NCBI RefSeq assembly: GCF_014647475.1
Contig: NZ_BMPG01000003.1
Coordinates: 434,001 to 498,000 of the forward strand
Length of the DNA: 64,000 nt
Source: Halocalculus aciditolerans
GTDB taxonomy: Archaea; Halobacteriota; Halobacteria; Halobacteriales; Halobacteriaceae
Direction: 5' to 3'
Part shown: positions 36,489-46,409 of the stretch, in pieces
Numbering within the stretch: position 1 is the first letter of the stretch
How the letters are laid out: every line of letters begins with the position of its first letter
Notes under the pieces: model-generated
What the model was told of the DNA's origin: nothing
The model's input: the letters and a program-made list of their open reading frames with translations, nothing else
The model's database searches: none
Translations under genes and position numbers: made by a program

Positions 36489-36611
36489 TTTCTCTCGCAC
36501 GACTCGATATCGAAGGGCCATCCATCACGGCCTGGATTTCTCGGATTCTGTAGAATTGGATGCGGCTGGTAGCGAACTCCCAGATACCGTTTTGTTGCGA
36601 TTGGCTATTGG

Positions 36612-38411
36612 GTGCATAATTCGATTCTTCAATTTCCGCGATTGGCAATACCGCCGGTCGTTCTGGGTTTTTGTCTGGAAGCTTTAGAGGCTGAAACATC
36701 GAATCGCGATTCGGTCCGCTTAACGGGTTCAAGCGCCTGTAATGGTTCGACTCGATGGTGGTCAATCCCGGCTGGAGGACGTATCAGATGTCCGGAGTGG
36801 GTTGCGGTGGCTGAACAAGCCGTAGAACAGCCAATTGTCGATGATGTTCACGACTGCCTTGGGAGCGCGCGAACACTCATCGATCTCGTCGGGGACCTCC
36901 CTGTCACTACAGTTCTCCAGAATCGGGATTACGCATACTTCGAACAGCGAGAGTACGATGTAGAACCGATAGTCCGAGCAATCCTCTGCCGCGAACTTGG
37001 CGGCTTCTCCTGGAAGGGGCTCTACGAGTATCTCTCGACGGAAGCACGGGCAGTCCGCCTTGGTTTCGACCCGTCTAAATTCGGGAAGTACAACACGGCT
37101 CCGACGCGCCAGACGCTGACGGCCGCGTGGGACGACCACCTCTCCGACACAGCGAAACGCGGCATTCTCTCGGTGAGCGAGCGGCTCGTCGACGCCGCCT
37201 ACGAGAACGACGGCGCTCTCGACCTCCGCCAACCACGACACGTCGAAGAGAACGACTCTGACCTTCGTGAGCGGCACGTTGGCGAGTTCTCCAAAGACCA
37301 GATTCGAAAGCACGTCCGCCTCGCCAGAGACACGGTATTCGGGGCGTTCGATACGGGACGAGCAGAGAACGTGAAGTACCCCGACAGCCGGTTCGACGAG
37401 CTACAAGCGCTCATGGCAATGGGCGGGTGTGGAACGCCGACGGGTCAGTCACGGATGGAGAACTTCTTCGGCAAAGACTACACACCCCACGGCGACACCC
37501 ATCTGCGTACCGTCAACAAGTTCTCCAGGGACGCGATTCAGGCAGGGTTCACGCAGTCGATAGAGAATCTGCTCAGCGTTGCCAACGATATCCAGATTCT
37601 CCAGCGTCCGGTGACGGCGGCGATAGACATCACGACGTGGGACTACCACGCCGACGACGACCTCCCCTCGGAGGTAAACGGGACGAAAGACCCGGGGCGG
37701 CGGGCGTACAAGTTCGCGACGCTCTCACTGGTCGGGAAGAGCATGCCGGTCATTCTCGCGTACGCGCCGGTCGTCGAGAGCTCGGCGTGGGACGAAAACC
37801 CCAGCCATCACTACCACAGAACCGTTCGAAAGCTCGTGAAACGCGCCCAAGAGTTCGTGAACATCGATCTGGTGCTCGCTGATCGGGGGTTCGAGTCACT
37901 CGACGTCTACCAGGCACTCGACGATCTCGGTGTCGACTACCTCCTGCCGAAGATCGAGCACTCGAGCGAACTCGAGGTCGCCGAGCGAATGGAGCAGAAC
38001 GGTGAAGACGTCGCGGTTGAACGGACCGAAGTCGAGGTTAAGAGGGGCTCACACGAGTCACGGTTGCTCTACGTTCCCGGGAACGACGGGGAGACGCAGA
38101 CGTTCATCACGAACCGTTCGATCGCTCCAGAGGACGCGGAAGCGTGGGTAGAGCACTACGCGAATCGGTGGTGTATCGAGAACGAGTACCGCGCGATCAA
38201 GCAGGAGTTCCTCGCGCGGACGTCTTCAACGAATCACGAGTTGCGTATTTACTACTTCGTGTTCGGCATCCTCATGTACAACGTCTGGCGGCTCGCCGAC
38301 GTTCTCCTGAAGGCGACCGTTACCCGGGAGATTACTGACTACACGCCAGCGATCTCTGCGGGGGAGCTGGCGGACTGGCTCGCGATTCACCTTCAGAACG
38401 AGCCCGATTAA
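36612..38411 (+). mobile_element. IS4-superfamily transposase (apparently intact)
   Basis: The frame has 599 codons; the first 60 residues are poorly protein-like, so the true start may lie near 36780-36850. The DDE triad appears as A-I-D-I-T-T-W-D (first Asp), V-L-A-D-R-G-F (second Asp) and Y-A-N-R-W-C-I-E-N-E-Y-R-A-I-K. The last matches the IS4 signature Y-(2)-R-(3)-E-(6)-K exactly. The right end is AGTTACACTCCGAAGT at 38591-38606; I could not find the left end. A decayed relative lies at 31230-31638. The element sits on the border between low-GC and high-GC DNA. Confidence 0.85.
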
Positions 38412-38590
38412 GGGGCACGACACCGGCGAGTTCGACGACTCCAGAGCAGCAGCTATCGGCTGACTCACCAATTCTCCTCAGCCAGGGCGGACTTTCACGC
38501 CGAATTTTGCTCATCCGCGATCTTCGAGGGGTTCGACAGCGTCCAAGTACCCGATTCGCCGATATTCTCGACGTCGACGGCAGAACTCTG

Positions 38591-38606
38591 AGTTACACTC
38601 CGAAGT
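38591..38606. repeat. Right terminus of the IS element
   Basis: AGTTACACTCCGAAGT occurs here and, identically, at 31623-31638 at the end of the transposase remnant. Shared position after the same coding end marks it as the element terminus. Confidence 0.6.
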
Positions 38607-38767
38607 CAGGGGGTGGGGTGGCGATTGCGGGAAGCAGGGTGTGTAATGCGGGAAAGCGACTCTGGGGGCGTCGACGGCGTCGTGGTGTGGCGGCGGGACG
38701 CTGGCGGAATCGGCCGAAGGAGGTGGAACTAAGAGGTCTCCCACGAACGTTCGTGGTACGAGGAGCG

Positions 38768-39679
38768 ATGGGTAACACGACAAGCATGCAGGCGGCGATT
38801 TCGAGCGCCGTCGACGACGGAGACAGCATCTATCTGGCCGGGTTCACGCATATGATTCCGTTCGCGGCCGGCCACGAGATTATTCGGCAGGGCGTCGAGG
38901 ACTTAGAGGTGATTCGGGCGACGCCCGACCTCGTCTACGACCAGCTCATCGCGGCGGGGTGTGTGTCGAAGGCGACGTTCTCGTGGGCGGGCAACCCGGG
39001 CGTGGGGAGTCTGCGGGCGTTCCGCCGCGCCGTCGAAGAGGGCGTGCCGAACGAGCTCGAACTGGAGGAGTACACGCACTTCGGGTTGACGGCGCGCCTG
39101 CACGCGGGCGCGGTCGACCTGCCGTTCGTGCCGCTGCGGACGTTCGCGGGCTCCGACCTCCCCGAGCACAACGAGAACATCCGAACAGTGAAATCGCCGT
39201 TCAGTGAGGAGGAAGTCTATGCGGTCCCGCCGTTGAACCCGGACGTCGCGGTCGTGCGGGCGCAGCGCGCGGACGCGAGCGGGAACGCGCACGTCTGGGG
39301 TATCTCGGGCGAGCAGAAGGAGGCGGCGTTCGCGGCCGAGACGGTCGTCTTGAGCGTGGAGGAGGTCGTCGACGAGGACGTGATTCGGAGCGACCCGAAC
39401 CGCACGCTCTACACGGAGGACGTCGTGGACTACGTCGTCGAGGAGCCCTACGGCTCGCACCCCTCGTACGCGCAAGGGTACTACGACCGCGACAACGACG
39501 CCTACCTAGAGTGGGACGAGGTCTCGAAGTCCCACGACGGCATCGAGGAGTGGCTGGACGAGTACGTCTACGGCGTCGAGAACCGGCGGGAGTACGTGGA
39601 GAAGCTGTCGAGCGAGCGGCTGCTCGACTTACAGGGCGGGAACGACTACGCGGTGCCGATCGACATGGGGTCGTACTGA
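38768..39679 (+). CDS. Class I CoA-transferase, subunit A
   Basis: The protein has 303 residues from ATG 38768. The frame is open further upstream, but that part crosses the IS end and is not protein-like. Landmarks are S-I-Y-L-A-G-F-T-H near residue 20, F-S-W-A-G-N-P-G-V-G and V-A-V-V-R-A-Q-R-A-D. These place it with glutaconate, 3-oxoadipate and IpdA-type CoA-transferase A subunits. It forms an alpha/beta pair with the next gene (no gap between them) and transfers CoA between carboxylates. The substrate is not readable. Confidence 0.85.
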   Translation: MGNTTSMQAAISSAVDDGDSIYLAGFTHMIPFAAGHEIIRQGVEDLEVIRATPDLVYDQLIAAGCVSKATFSWAGNPGVGSLRAFRRAVEEGVPNELELEEYTHFGLTARLHAGAVDLPFVPLRTFAGSDLPEHNENIRTVKSPFSEEEVYAVPPLNPDVAVVRAQRADASGNAHVWGISGEQKEAAFAAETVVLSVEEVVDEDVIRSDPNRTLYTEDVVDYVVEEPYGSHPSYAQGYYDRDNDAYLEWDEVSKSHDGIEEWLDEYVYGVENRREYVEKLSSERLLDLQGGNDYAVPIDMGSY

Positions 39680-40426
39680 ATGAGTTACTCGAACACTGAG
39701 CTGATGGTGACGGCGGCGGCGAGCAGGCTGCGAGACGACGACTCCGTGCTCGTGGGGATCGGCGTGCCGAACCTCGCGTGCAACCTGGCGAAGCGCACGC
39801 ACGCGCCGAACCTCCAGATGATCTACGAGTCCGGGACCGTCGGGTCGAACCCGTCGAAGCTCCCGCTCTCCGTGGGCGACCCCGTGCTCGCGTCGGGCGC
39901 GGTGAACGTCGAGTCGATGATGGACGGCTTCTCCTACTACCTCCAGGGGGGCCGCATCGACGTCGGCTTCCTCGGCGGCGCGCAGGTCGATAAGCGCGGG
40001 AACATCAACTCCACCGTCATCGGCGACTACGACGACCCCACGGTCCGTCTCCCCGGCAGCGGCGGGGCCTGTGAGATCGCGGCGAACGTCGAGCGCACCA
40101 TCATCATCGCCCCCCACCAGGAGCAGCGCTTCCCCGAAGAGGTCGACTTCGTGACGAGCCCCGGGTTCGTCGAGGGGGGCCGCGAGGAGAAGGGCCTCCG
40201 CGGCGGCCCCGAGGCCGTCATCACGGACAAGGCCATAATGGCGTTCGACGACGGCGAGATGTACGTCGACTCGCTCCACCCCGGCGTCACGAGGGCGGAA
40301 GTCGCCGACGCGACCGGCTGGGACGTCGACTTCGCCGACGACGTGACCGAGACGCCGCCGCCGACGGACGACGAGCTCGCCATCATCCGCGAGGACCTCG
40401 ACCCCGACGGCGTCTACCTCGACTGA
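39680..40426 (+). CDS. Class I CoA-transferase, subunit B
   Basis: The protein has 248 residues and starts on the base after the subunit A stop. Y-E-S-G-T-V-G-S (about 50-57) carries the catalytic Glu that forms the CoA thioester. G-A-Q-V-D-K-R-G-N-I-N-S and L-P-G-S-G-G-A are the other family signatures. It resembles glutaconate/IpdB-type B subunits. With subunit A it should activate an organic acid for the beta-oxidation genes found further on. Confidence 0.87.
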   Translation: MSYSNTELMVTAAASRLRDDDSVLVGIGVPNLACNLAKRTHAPNLQMIYESGTVGSNPSKLPLSVGDPVLASGAVNVESMMDGFSYYLQGGRIDVGFLGGAQVDKRGNINSTVIGDYDDPTVRLPGSGGACEIAANVERTIIIAPHQEQRFPEEVDFVTSPGFVEGGREEKGLRGGPEAVITDKAIMAFDDGEMYVDSLHPGVTRAEVADATGWDVDFADDVTETPPPTDDELAIIREDLDPDGVYLD

Positions 40427-40543
40427 GGAGACGCGGGAGAGTTCGGAAATTTCGGAGAGGGAGTGAGAGAACGTGGGTTGCGTCGGCAACCCGTCGGCTG
40501 TGCCTCGCCGTGCCGTTTCGCTGTCGAAGCGGCGCGTGTCGTC

Positions 40544-40957
40544 CTAGAGGGGGCGGAACTTCGCGCCGTAGCGGACGACACCTTCGTCTTCGTAGATACG
40601 TCGGATAGTTGCTTCGACGCGGTCGCCGCGCTCGGGGCCGTGCGGGTCGCAGTCGGTGAGCATCCCGGGGAGGCGTGCGCCCCCGTCGAGTTCGACGAGT
40701 GCGACGCCGATTGCGCCTTCCGCGTCGAGGAGGGCTTCGAACTCGGGCGGTGCGCCGCCCTCGATGACGGTCTGTGCGACGATTGTCCCCGTGCCCTCGG
40801 GTTCGACGGGTTCGAGGGCGTCGACGGCGTTACAGTCGACGCACGCGCCTTCCGGAGGGAAAGTGTGTGCGCCGCATTCGGTGCATTCGCCGACGACGAG
40901 GCGGTAGCGGCTGTCGAGCTGCCGCCACCACGTCGGGACGCTGACGTAGGCTCCCAT
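40544..40957 (-). CDS. DUF35 zinc-ribbon/OB-fold protein
   Basis: The protein has 137 residues. C-x-x-C (G-E-C-T-E-C-G) and C-x-x-C (G-A-C-V-D-C-N) form the rubredoxin-like ribbon at 25-42, followed by an OB-fold. This is the small acyl-CoA-binding bridge protein of archaeal thiolase/HMG-CoA-synthase complexes. It is last of a three-gene operon, with start-stop overlaps to the HMG-CoA-synthase-like gene. Confidence 0.85.
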   Translation of the reverse strand: MGAYVSVPTWWRQLDSRYRLVVGECTECGAHTFPPEGACVDCNAVDALEPVEPEGTGTIVAQTVIEGGAPPEFEALLDAEGAIGVALVELDGGARLPGMLTDCDPHGPERGDRVEATIRRIYEDEGVVRYGAKFRPL

Positions 40958-41922
40958 CAGTTCTCACCTCCGCTGGGGAGGACGTGGCCGCGTTTCCGCA
41001 GGTACTCGGCGTAGGTGATGTCCGTGGTGTCGTGCGTCCGGTCGACGTCGAGGTGTCCCTGAATCATGACTGCGTCCGCGCCCGCGCCGTCGCCGTAGCC
41101 GACGACGAGCGTCTCGTTCGCGTCGGCCTCCCAGGCGGCGAGGAGGGAGAAGAGCGCGCTCGCCGCGCCCGTGTCGCCGAGCTCGCCGGCGAGGTGCGTC
41201 ACGTCGGCGTCGAGGCCGAGCGCGCGCGCCCCGCGGCCAGGGAGGCTGCCGTTCGGTGCCGTGAGCGCGAGCGCGTCCGGGTCGACGTCGAGCTGGTCGA
41301 CCGCGCCCGCGAGCGCCGTGCTGTACGCGTCGCGCTCGTACGTCGTCGCGCCGTACTCTTCCACCGTGTCGCTGCCGCGCTGCCGGAACCGCGTCCCGGG
41401 ATACTCGCGGGCGAACGTCGCCGAGTCGGCGAGGGCGACGCTCCCCGAGGGCCCGGTGAGGAGGGCGACCGCGCCCGCGCCGGCGGCGTGGTCGACGGCG
41501 TCGTTCGGCTCGCCGACCGGGGCGTCGGCGGCGACGGCGAGCGCCGGGCCGTCCGTGCGCGCGGCCGCGAGAAGCGCGCGCGTTCCCGCGCGCGTCGACT
41601 GCGTGAAGACGGAGACGTCGAGTTCGTCGGCGAGGCCGAGCATCTCCGCGACCTGCACGCCGATATCGCCCTCCTCGATTGGGGGCGTCGTCGTCGCGAG
41701 CGCGAGCGCTTCGACGTCCTCTCGCGATTCGTCGCTCGCGGCGAGCGCGTCCCGCGCGGCCTCGACGGCCATCGTGACGGCGTCCTCGTCGCCGGCCGGG
41801 ACGCGCTTCTCGTGCACGCCGCGCGCGCGGAAGCCGTCCCACGCGTCGCCGATTTCTTCCGCCGTGATTCGGTAGCGGGGGACGTACGCGCCCGCCGCCT
41901 CGATGGGGTTCAGGGCGCTCAT
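40957..41922 (-). CDS. HMG-CoA-synthase-like thiolase-fold protein without catalytic Cys
   Basis: The protein has 321 residues from ATG 41922, which overlaps the thiolase stop (ATGA). The duplicated thiolase fold is visible, with D-V-E-A-L-A-L-A-T-T-T-P, then F-T-Q-S-T-R-A-G-T-R-A-L where HMG-CoA synthases have A-C-K-A-G-T, and later A-A-G-A-G-A-V-A-L-L. The nucleophilic Cys is Thr (about T110). It therefore probably does not form an acyl enzyme. It may be a structural or altered-function partner of the thiolase and DUF35 proteins. Confidence 0.78.
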   Translation of the reverse strand: MSALNPIEAAGAYVPRYRITAEEIGDAWDGFRARGVHEKRVPAGDEDAVTMAVEAARDALAASDESREDVEALALATTTPPIEEGDIGVQVAEMLGLADELDVSVFTQSTRAGTRALLAAARTDGPALAVAADAPVGEPNDAVDHAAGAGAVALLTGPSGSVALADSATFAREYPGTRFRQRGSDTVEEYGATTYERDAYSTALAGAVDQLDVDPDALALTAPNGSLPGRGARALGLDADVTHLAGELGDTGAASALFSLLAAWEADANETLVVGYGDGAGADAVMIQGHLDVDRTHDTTDITYAEYLRKRGHVLPSGGEN

Positions 41923-43088
41923 GCCCACCCCTCCTCGAAGACGTTGACGACGACGGCACCGCCCGAACCACCGACGTTGTGCGTGAGTCCGCGGGAGAGC
42001 CCGTCGACCTGCCGGTCACCGGCCTCGCCGCGGAGCTGCTTGAACACTTCCACCGCCTGCCCGCCGCCGGTCGCGCCGATGGGGTGGCCCTTCGACTTCA
42101 GGCCGCCGGAAAGATTGACGGGACGTTCGCCGTCGGGGAGCGTCGCGCCGGACTCGATGTAGTCGCCGGCGTCGCCTTTCTCGCAGAACCCGAGGTCCTC
42201 GTAGGCCATGAGCTCCGCGATGGAGAAGCAGTCGTGGACCTCGGCGAACTCGATGTCCTCGGGGCCGACGTCCGCCTCGTCGTAGGCCTGCTCGGCGGCG
42301 TCTTCGGTGGCGGGAACGCCGGTGATGGTGTCGCGCTGGAAGAGGCCGACGCGGTCGCTCGCCTGCCCCGACCCCGTGAGCCGAATCGGTTTCTCCGTGA
42401 GCTCCTCGGCGGCGTCCTCGCTCGCGAGGAGCACGGCGCTCGCGCCGTCCGACGTCGGACAGCAGTCGTAGAGGTTGAGGGGGTCCGCGACCGTCGAGCC
42501 GTTCATCGCGTCCTCCAGCGAGCACTCGAACCCGAGGTGGGCGTGCGGGTTCTTCGAGCCGTTCGCGTGGTTCTTCACCGCGACGCGGGAGAGGTGTTCG
42601 CGCGTCGTCCCGTGCTCGGCCATGTGCGCGTCCGCCATCTGCGCGTAGACGCCGGAGAACGTCGTCCCCGCCATGCGCTCCCACTCGGTCTCGCCGGAGA
42701 CGCCGAGCCAGTACCGCGTCTGCTCGCCGCTCATGTCCGTCATGACTTCGACGCCGCCCGCGAGGGCGACGTCGGCGACGCCCGCGCGAATCGCGAGCGC
42801 GGCCTGCCGGAGCGCGACGCCGCTCGCCGCACACGCGTTCTCCACGCGCGTCGACGCCGCGCCGTCGAGGCCGACGTGCTCCGTGACGCTCGGGCCGGGC
42901 AGGCCGAGCTGGCGGCCGCCGACGCCGAGCGTCCCGATGTACGCCTCGTCCACGGAGTCCCGGTCGAAGTCGCCGTCGACGGAGTCGACGGCACCCTCGA
43001 AGGCCTCCGCGAAGAGGGAGCGATACGATTCGTCTGGGAAGGAGCCGTAGTCCGACTGGCCGGCTCCGACCATGTACACGTCCCGCAT
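41919..43088 (-). CDS. Thiolase (SCP-x / acetyl-CoA acetyltransferase type)
   Basis: The protein has 389 residues. E-N-A-C-A-A-S-G supplies the nucleophile (C86), V-H-D-C-F-S is the family's second block, and S-K-G-H-P-I-G-A-T-G carries the catalytic His. H-N-V-G-G-S-G-G is near the C-terminus. It cleaves 3-oxoacyl-CoA with CoA, or condenses in reverse. It is first of the thiolase, HMGS-like, DUF35 operon. In this setting it most likely ends beta-oxidation of the cluster's substrate. Confidence 0.9.
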   Translation of the reverse strand: MRDVYMVGAGQSDYGSFPDESYRSLFAEAFEGAVDSVDGDFDRDSVDEAYIGTLGVGGRQLGLPGPSVTEHVGLDGAASTRVENACAASGVALRQAALAIRAGVADVALAGGVEVMTDMSGEQTRYWLGVSGETEWERMAGTTFSGVYAQMADAHMAEHGTTREHLSRVAVKNHANGSKNPHAHLGFECSLEDAMNGSTVADPLNLYDCCPTSDGASAVLLASEDAAEELTEKPIRLTGSGQASDRVGLFQRDTITGVPATEDAAEQAYDEADVGPEDIEFAEVHDCFSIAELMAYEDLGFCEKGDAGDYIESGATLPDGERPVNLSGGLKSKGHPIGATGGGQAVEVFKQLRGEAGDRQVDGLSRGLTHNVGGSGGAVVVNVFEEGWA

Positions 43089-43111
43089 ACCACACCATGT
43101 GTCACGGAGTG

Positions 43112-43132
43112 GGTAAACGGTTTCTATTTACC
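43112..43132. promoter_or_regulatory. Inverted repeat GGTAAA-N9-TTTACC upstream of thiolase operon
   Basis: The 6-base arms with a 9-base spacer lie 24 bases before the thiolase start. The AT-rich right arm can also serve as the TATA box of the minus-strand operon, so a bound protein here would block initiation. Confidence 0.45.
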
Positions 43133-43192
43133 AAGAAAAACGAGACCGCGCAGGGGACCGCACCGACGTTCGACAGCGTCGTTCGGCGTGTT

Positions 43193-45184
43193 TCAGTTGG
43201 TCACCTCCGTGGGGTCGGTCGCGAGGACGCGCGTCTGGACGAGGAAGAGCGCGCCGCCGAGGGCGAGCGCGGCGAGGCGAACCGTCCGCGTCGAGATCGC
43301 CATCGCGGCGACGCCGAACACGACGAACGCGGCGCGCGCCGTGAGCGAGACCGCGCGGCTCGGGAGCCGCGACCGGTCGAAGTTCAGCCCGTGGATGACG
43401 AGCACGGAGCCGAGGAGGACGAGGAGGCCCGACCAGATGGTGTAGAGCGTCAGGCCGCCCGTCACGATCTCGGGGTTGTAGATGAACGCGAACGGCAGGA
43501 TGAACAGCGGCGCGGCGAGCTTCAACGCTTCGAGGCTCGTCCGCCAGAAGTTCGACCCCGCGATTCCCGTCGTCACCACGACCGCGATCGCAATCGGCGG
43601 TGTGATGCCGGAGAGGATGGCGGAGTAGAAGACGAAGAAGTGCGCGGCGAGGTCGGAGACGCCGAACTGGCTCGTCAGCGTCGGCGCGATGAGGAGCGCG
43701 ACGATGGTGTAGGCGGCCACCGTCGGCATCCCGAGGCCGAGCACGAGACAGATGACCATCGCGAGGATGATGGTGATGAGCATGACGCCGCCCGCGACGC
43801 TGATGAGCGCGAGGGAGAGTTTCCCCGGGACGCCCGTGGCGTTCAGCAGGTCGACGATGCCGTTCACCGCCGCGATGATGATGGCGATGGGCGCGAGCGT
43901 CGTCGCGCCGTACTTCACGCCCTCGACGGTGTCGAGGACCTGTTTCTTGACCGTGGCGACGACGTCCGCCTCGCTCCGTACCGCGCTGAGGAGGATGGGG
44001 ATGCCGGCCCCGGTGGCGACCATCGTGACGCACGTGTAGAGCGCGGAGGAGACGACCGTCCACTGCGCGACGCCGAGCAGGTAGAGGAGGATGGCGAACG
44101 GCACGCCGAACCGCACCGCCTCGACGACCGGGTGGTAGCCCGCGTCGAGGTCCTCGAGGCGCGATTCGAGCTGGGCCTCCCCCTCGTCGAGCTGCTTCGA
44201 CGACATGTAGTGGACGCCGATAGCGACGGAGACGTAGAAGACGACCGCGGGGATGATGCCCGCGATCAGGACCTCAGTGTAAGTGATGCCGAGGAGCGAG
44301 GCCATGACGAACGCGGCCGCGCCCATCACGGGCGGCATGATCTGCCCGCCGGATGACGCGACGGCCTCGATGCCGCCCGCCGTCTCCGACTTCATCCCGT
44401 TGCTCTTCATCAGCGGGATGGTGAACGACCCGGTCATCGCGGCGTTCGCGGTCTGCGCGCCGTTGATGGAGCCGACGATGAGGCTCGACAGGACGGCGGA
44501 CTGCGCGACGCCCGATTTGAAGTACTTCGCGGCGTTGAACGCGAGCCGCATGATGAGCTGGAACGCCCCGTACCCCCGTAACAGCCCGGCGTAGAGGAGG
44601 AAGAGCGCGACCCAGGCGGCGACGATCTGCGTGATGGAGCCGAAGAAGCCGTCGAACTCCAGGACGAGGAGGTTGACGACTTGGCGCTCGCCGACGCCGC
44701 TGTGCTGGAGCAGCCCGGGGAAGAACTCCCCGAAGCGCGCGTAGACGATGGCGAGCAGGATGACGCCGACGAACGCCGCGCCGAACGCCCGGTACGTGAG
44801 GTAGATTATCGTGATCGTGAACAGCGCGGCGAGCGCGTACTCGTACTCGAGTGCGTACCCGACGCGCGTCGTCGACAGCACCTCGTAGTTGAGGTAGAGG
44901 TAGGCGCACGTGAACGTCGAGAGGCCGGCGAGCACCCAGAGACCGAGGCGTTCGAGGCGGTCTGCCTCCCCGAGGTCGATGAGCTCGTGGAGGACGTAGA
45001 TGAGGACGCCGCCGCCGAGGAAAATCGTGCCGTACTGCGCCCGCGGAAGCTCCTGGTTCAGCGCGTACAACAGGACGCGCGCCCAGAAGACCAGCGAGAG
45101 GAGCGTGAGCGCGTTGTTGAGCAGGTGCTCGCGCTCCAGCGACGCCGGCGACCAGACGGGGGGTTCGGAGTCGGTCTCACTCAT
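43193..45184 (-). CDS. TRAP transporter fused permease (4TM/12TM)
   Basis: The protein has 663 residues and about 16 hydrophobic segments. The N-terminal four fit the small (DctQ-like) part and the rest the large (DctM-like) part. N-G-A-Q-T-A-N-A-A-M-T-G-S-F-T-I-P and G-I-T-P-P-I-A-I-A are permease signatures. It couples substrate uptake to the Na+ gradient, which suits a halophile. The TAXI-type binding protein is encoded 12 bases upstream in the same operon. Confidence 0.9.
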   Translation of the reverse strand: MSETDSEPPVWSPASLEREHLLNNALTLLSLVFWARVLLYALNQELPRAQYGTIFLGGGVLIYVLHELIDLGEADRLERLGLWVLAGLSTFTCAYLYLNYEVLSTTRVGYALEYEYALAALFTITIIYLTYRAFGAAFVGVILLAIVYARFGEFFPGLLQHSGVGERQVVNLLVLEFDGFFGSITQIVAAWVALFLLYAGLLRGYGAFQLIMRLAFNAAKYFKSGVAQSAVLSSLIVGSINGAQTANAAMTGSFTIPLMKSNGMKSETAGGIEAVASSGGQIMPPVMGAAAFVMASLLGITYTEVLIAGIIPAVVFYVSVAIGVHYMSSKQLDEGEAQLESRLEDLDAGYHPVVEAVRFGVPFAILLYLLGVAQWTVVSSALYTCVTMVATGAGIPILLSAVRSEADVVATVKKQVLDTVEGVKYGATTLAPIAIIIAAVNGIVDLLNATGVPGKLSLALISVAGGVMLITIILAMVICLVLGLGMPTVAAYTIVALLIAPTLTSQFGVSDLAAHFFVFYSAILSGITPPIAIAVVVTTGIAGSNFWRTSLEALKLAAPLFILPFAFIYNPEIVTGGLTLYTIWSGLLVLLGSVLVIHGLNFDRSRLPSRAVSLTARAAFVVFGVAAMAISTRTVRLAALALGGALFLVQTRVLATDPTEVTN

Positions 45185-45196
45185 CGTCTCGAAGCG

Positions 45197-46264
45197 TCAC
45201 TCCTCGACGCTGCCGCGTTCGTAGCTGCTCACGTCGACGTCTTGCTCCTCGAGGAAGTCGTAGACGCCGGGGTGAACGGGGAGCCCGTCGAGGTAGACTT
45301 CGGCCATCACTTCGGGGTCGCTGTGGTCGGCGTACGCGGCCTGGCCTTCCTGGATGGCGTCGACGTTTTCGTGGCTGATTTTGGCGAGTTCGTAGCCGAC
45401 GTCGCGGGAGATATCGGAGCCGAAGAAGAACTGGAAGTCGGAGGGGAAGGTGCCGACGGTGTCAGCGCCCATGTCCTGGTTCCAGCCGTAGACCTCGATC
45501 TCCTTGTAGTTCGTACCGCGGGTCTGCTCGATGCCCTGCTGGAGCGTGTCCGTCGGCTGGACGACGTGGAGGTTCGCGCGGGCGTCCACTTCCGTCGCCC
45601 AGCCGGGGAGGTTCTGGAAGCCGGATCCGTAGGCGACGAGAGCGTCGACGCGGCCCTCTTCGACCGCGCCCGCGACGTCGCCGGTGTCGAGGTTGACGAC
45701 GTTCGGCTTGAGGTCCTCCCACATGCCGGCGTTCTTGAAGACGGTCTCGGTCTGCTGGCGCAGCCCCCAGCTCGGCGGGAGCGGCCAGAAGTTCTTCCCG
45801 ATCAGGTCGTCGCTCGTCTCGATGCCGGAGCCGTCCACCGCGACGATGTGGAGGTGGAGCGACGCGATTTTGAACGCCTGATTGGGGACGGATTCGACGG
45901 GGTTCTCCGAGAACGGCGGCGCGTCCTGCATCGCGGAGGCGATGACGAAGTTGCCGCCCGTCATGGCCTGTACGTTCCCCTGGTTGTACTGCCGGAGGCT
46001 CGGCGGGTCACCGCCCGTCTCCTGGCTGTTCCACGTGATGGTCCCTGCGGGCTCCGTGTCCGGGGACTGCTCTTTGACGACGCGCTGGAACGCGTTGCTC
46101 GCCTGTCCCGTCGTCGTGCTGGAGCTCGGGATGCCGACGCCGATGGACGTCGAGCCGTTCCCGCTACCGCCTCCGTCGCCGGAACAGCCGGCGAGACCGG
46201 TGATTCCCGCTGCGCCTGCGATACCTGTGGCCTTCAGCATCTGCCGCCTGCTAAATCGCACCAT
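45197..46264 (-). CDS. TAXI family TRAP solute-binding lipoprotein
   Basis: The protein has 355 residues. The N-terminus S-R-R-Q-M-L-K-A plus hydrophobic stretch plus L-A-G-C is a twin-arginine signal with a lipobox. The mature protein would be lipid-anchored outside the cell. G-V-G-I-P-S-S-S and G-G-N-F-V-I-A-S are consistent with the TAXI (TRAP-associated extracytoplasmic immunogenic) fold, which binds organic or amino acids such as glutamate. It feeds the fused permease downstream. Its promoter region (46265-46409) is shared with the divergent CoA-transferase gene and contains an AAACGTTT palindrome at 46293-46300. Confidence 0.9.
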   Translation of the reverse strand: MVRFSRRQMLKATGIAGAAGITGLAGCSGDGGGSGNGSTSIGVGIPSSSTTTGQASNAFQRVVKEQSPDTEPAGTITWNSQETGGDPPSLRQYNQGNVQAMTGGNFVIASAMQDAPPFSENPVESVPNQAFKIASLHLHIVAVDGSGIETSDDLIGKNFWPLPPSWGLRQQTETVFKNAGMWEDLKPNVVNLDTGDVAGAVEEGRVDALVAYGSGFQNLPGWATEVDARANLHVVQPTDTLQQGIEQTRGTNYKEIEVYGWNQDMGADTVGTFPSDFQFFFGSDISRDVGYELAKISHENVDAIQEGQAAYADHSDPEVMAEVYLDGLPVHPGVYDFLEEQDVDVSSYERGSVEE

Positions 46265-46409
46265 ACCCCAGACCGGTGTACCAAGGCATATTAAACGTTT
46301 TCATAAATAGTGTACGTTGTCCGGGAGAACGCGGGGCCGCGCTGGGTTCGGGAGGGACAGGGCTGTGAACTACACAACACCTAAACCGCCTCGGTCGTGA
46401 CGAGGTACC

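Noticed and set aside
36489-36611. Left terminal inverted repeat of the IS element
   Set aside because: The reverse complement of the right end, or a near match, was not found before the transposase start, so I give no left boundary.
43097-44356. Long plus-strand frame over the TRAP permease
   Set aside because: Charged, low-complexity translation; it is a shadow of the membrane protein on the other strand.
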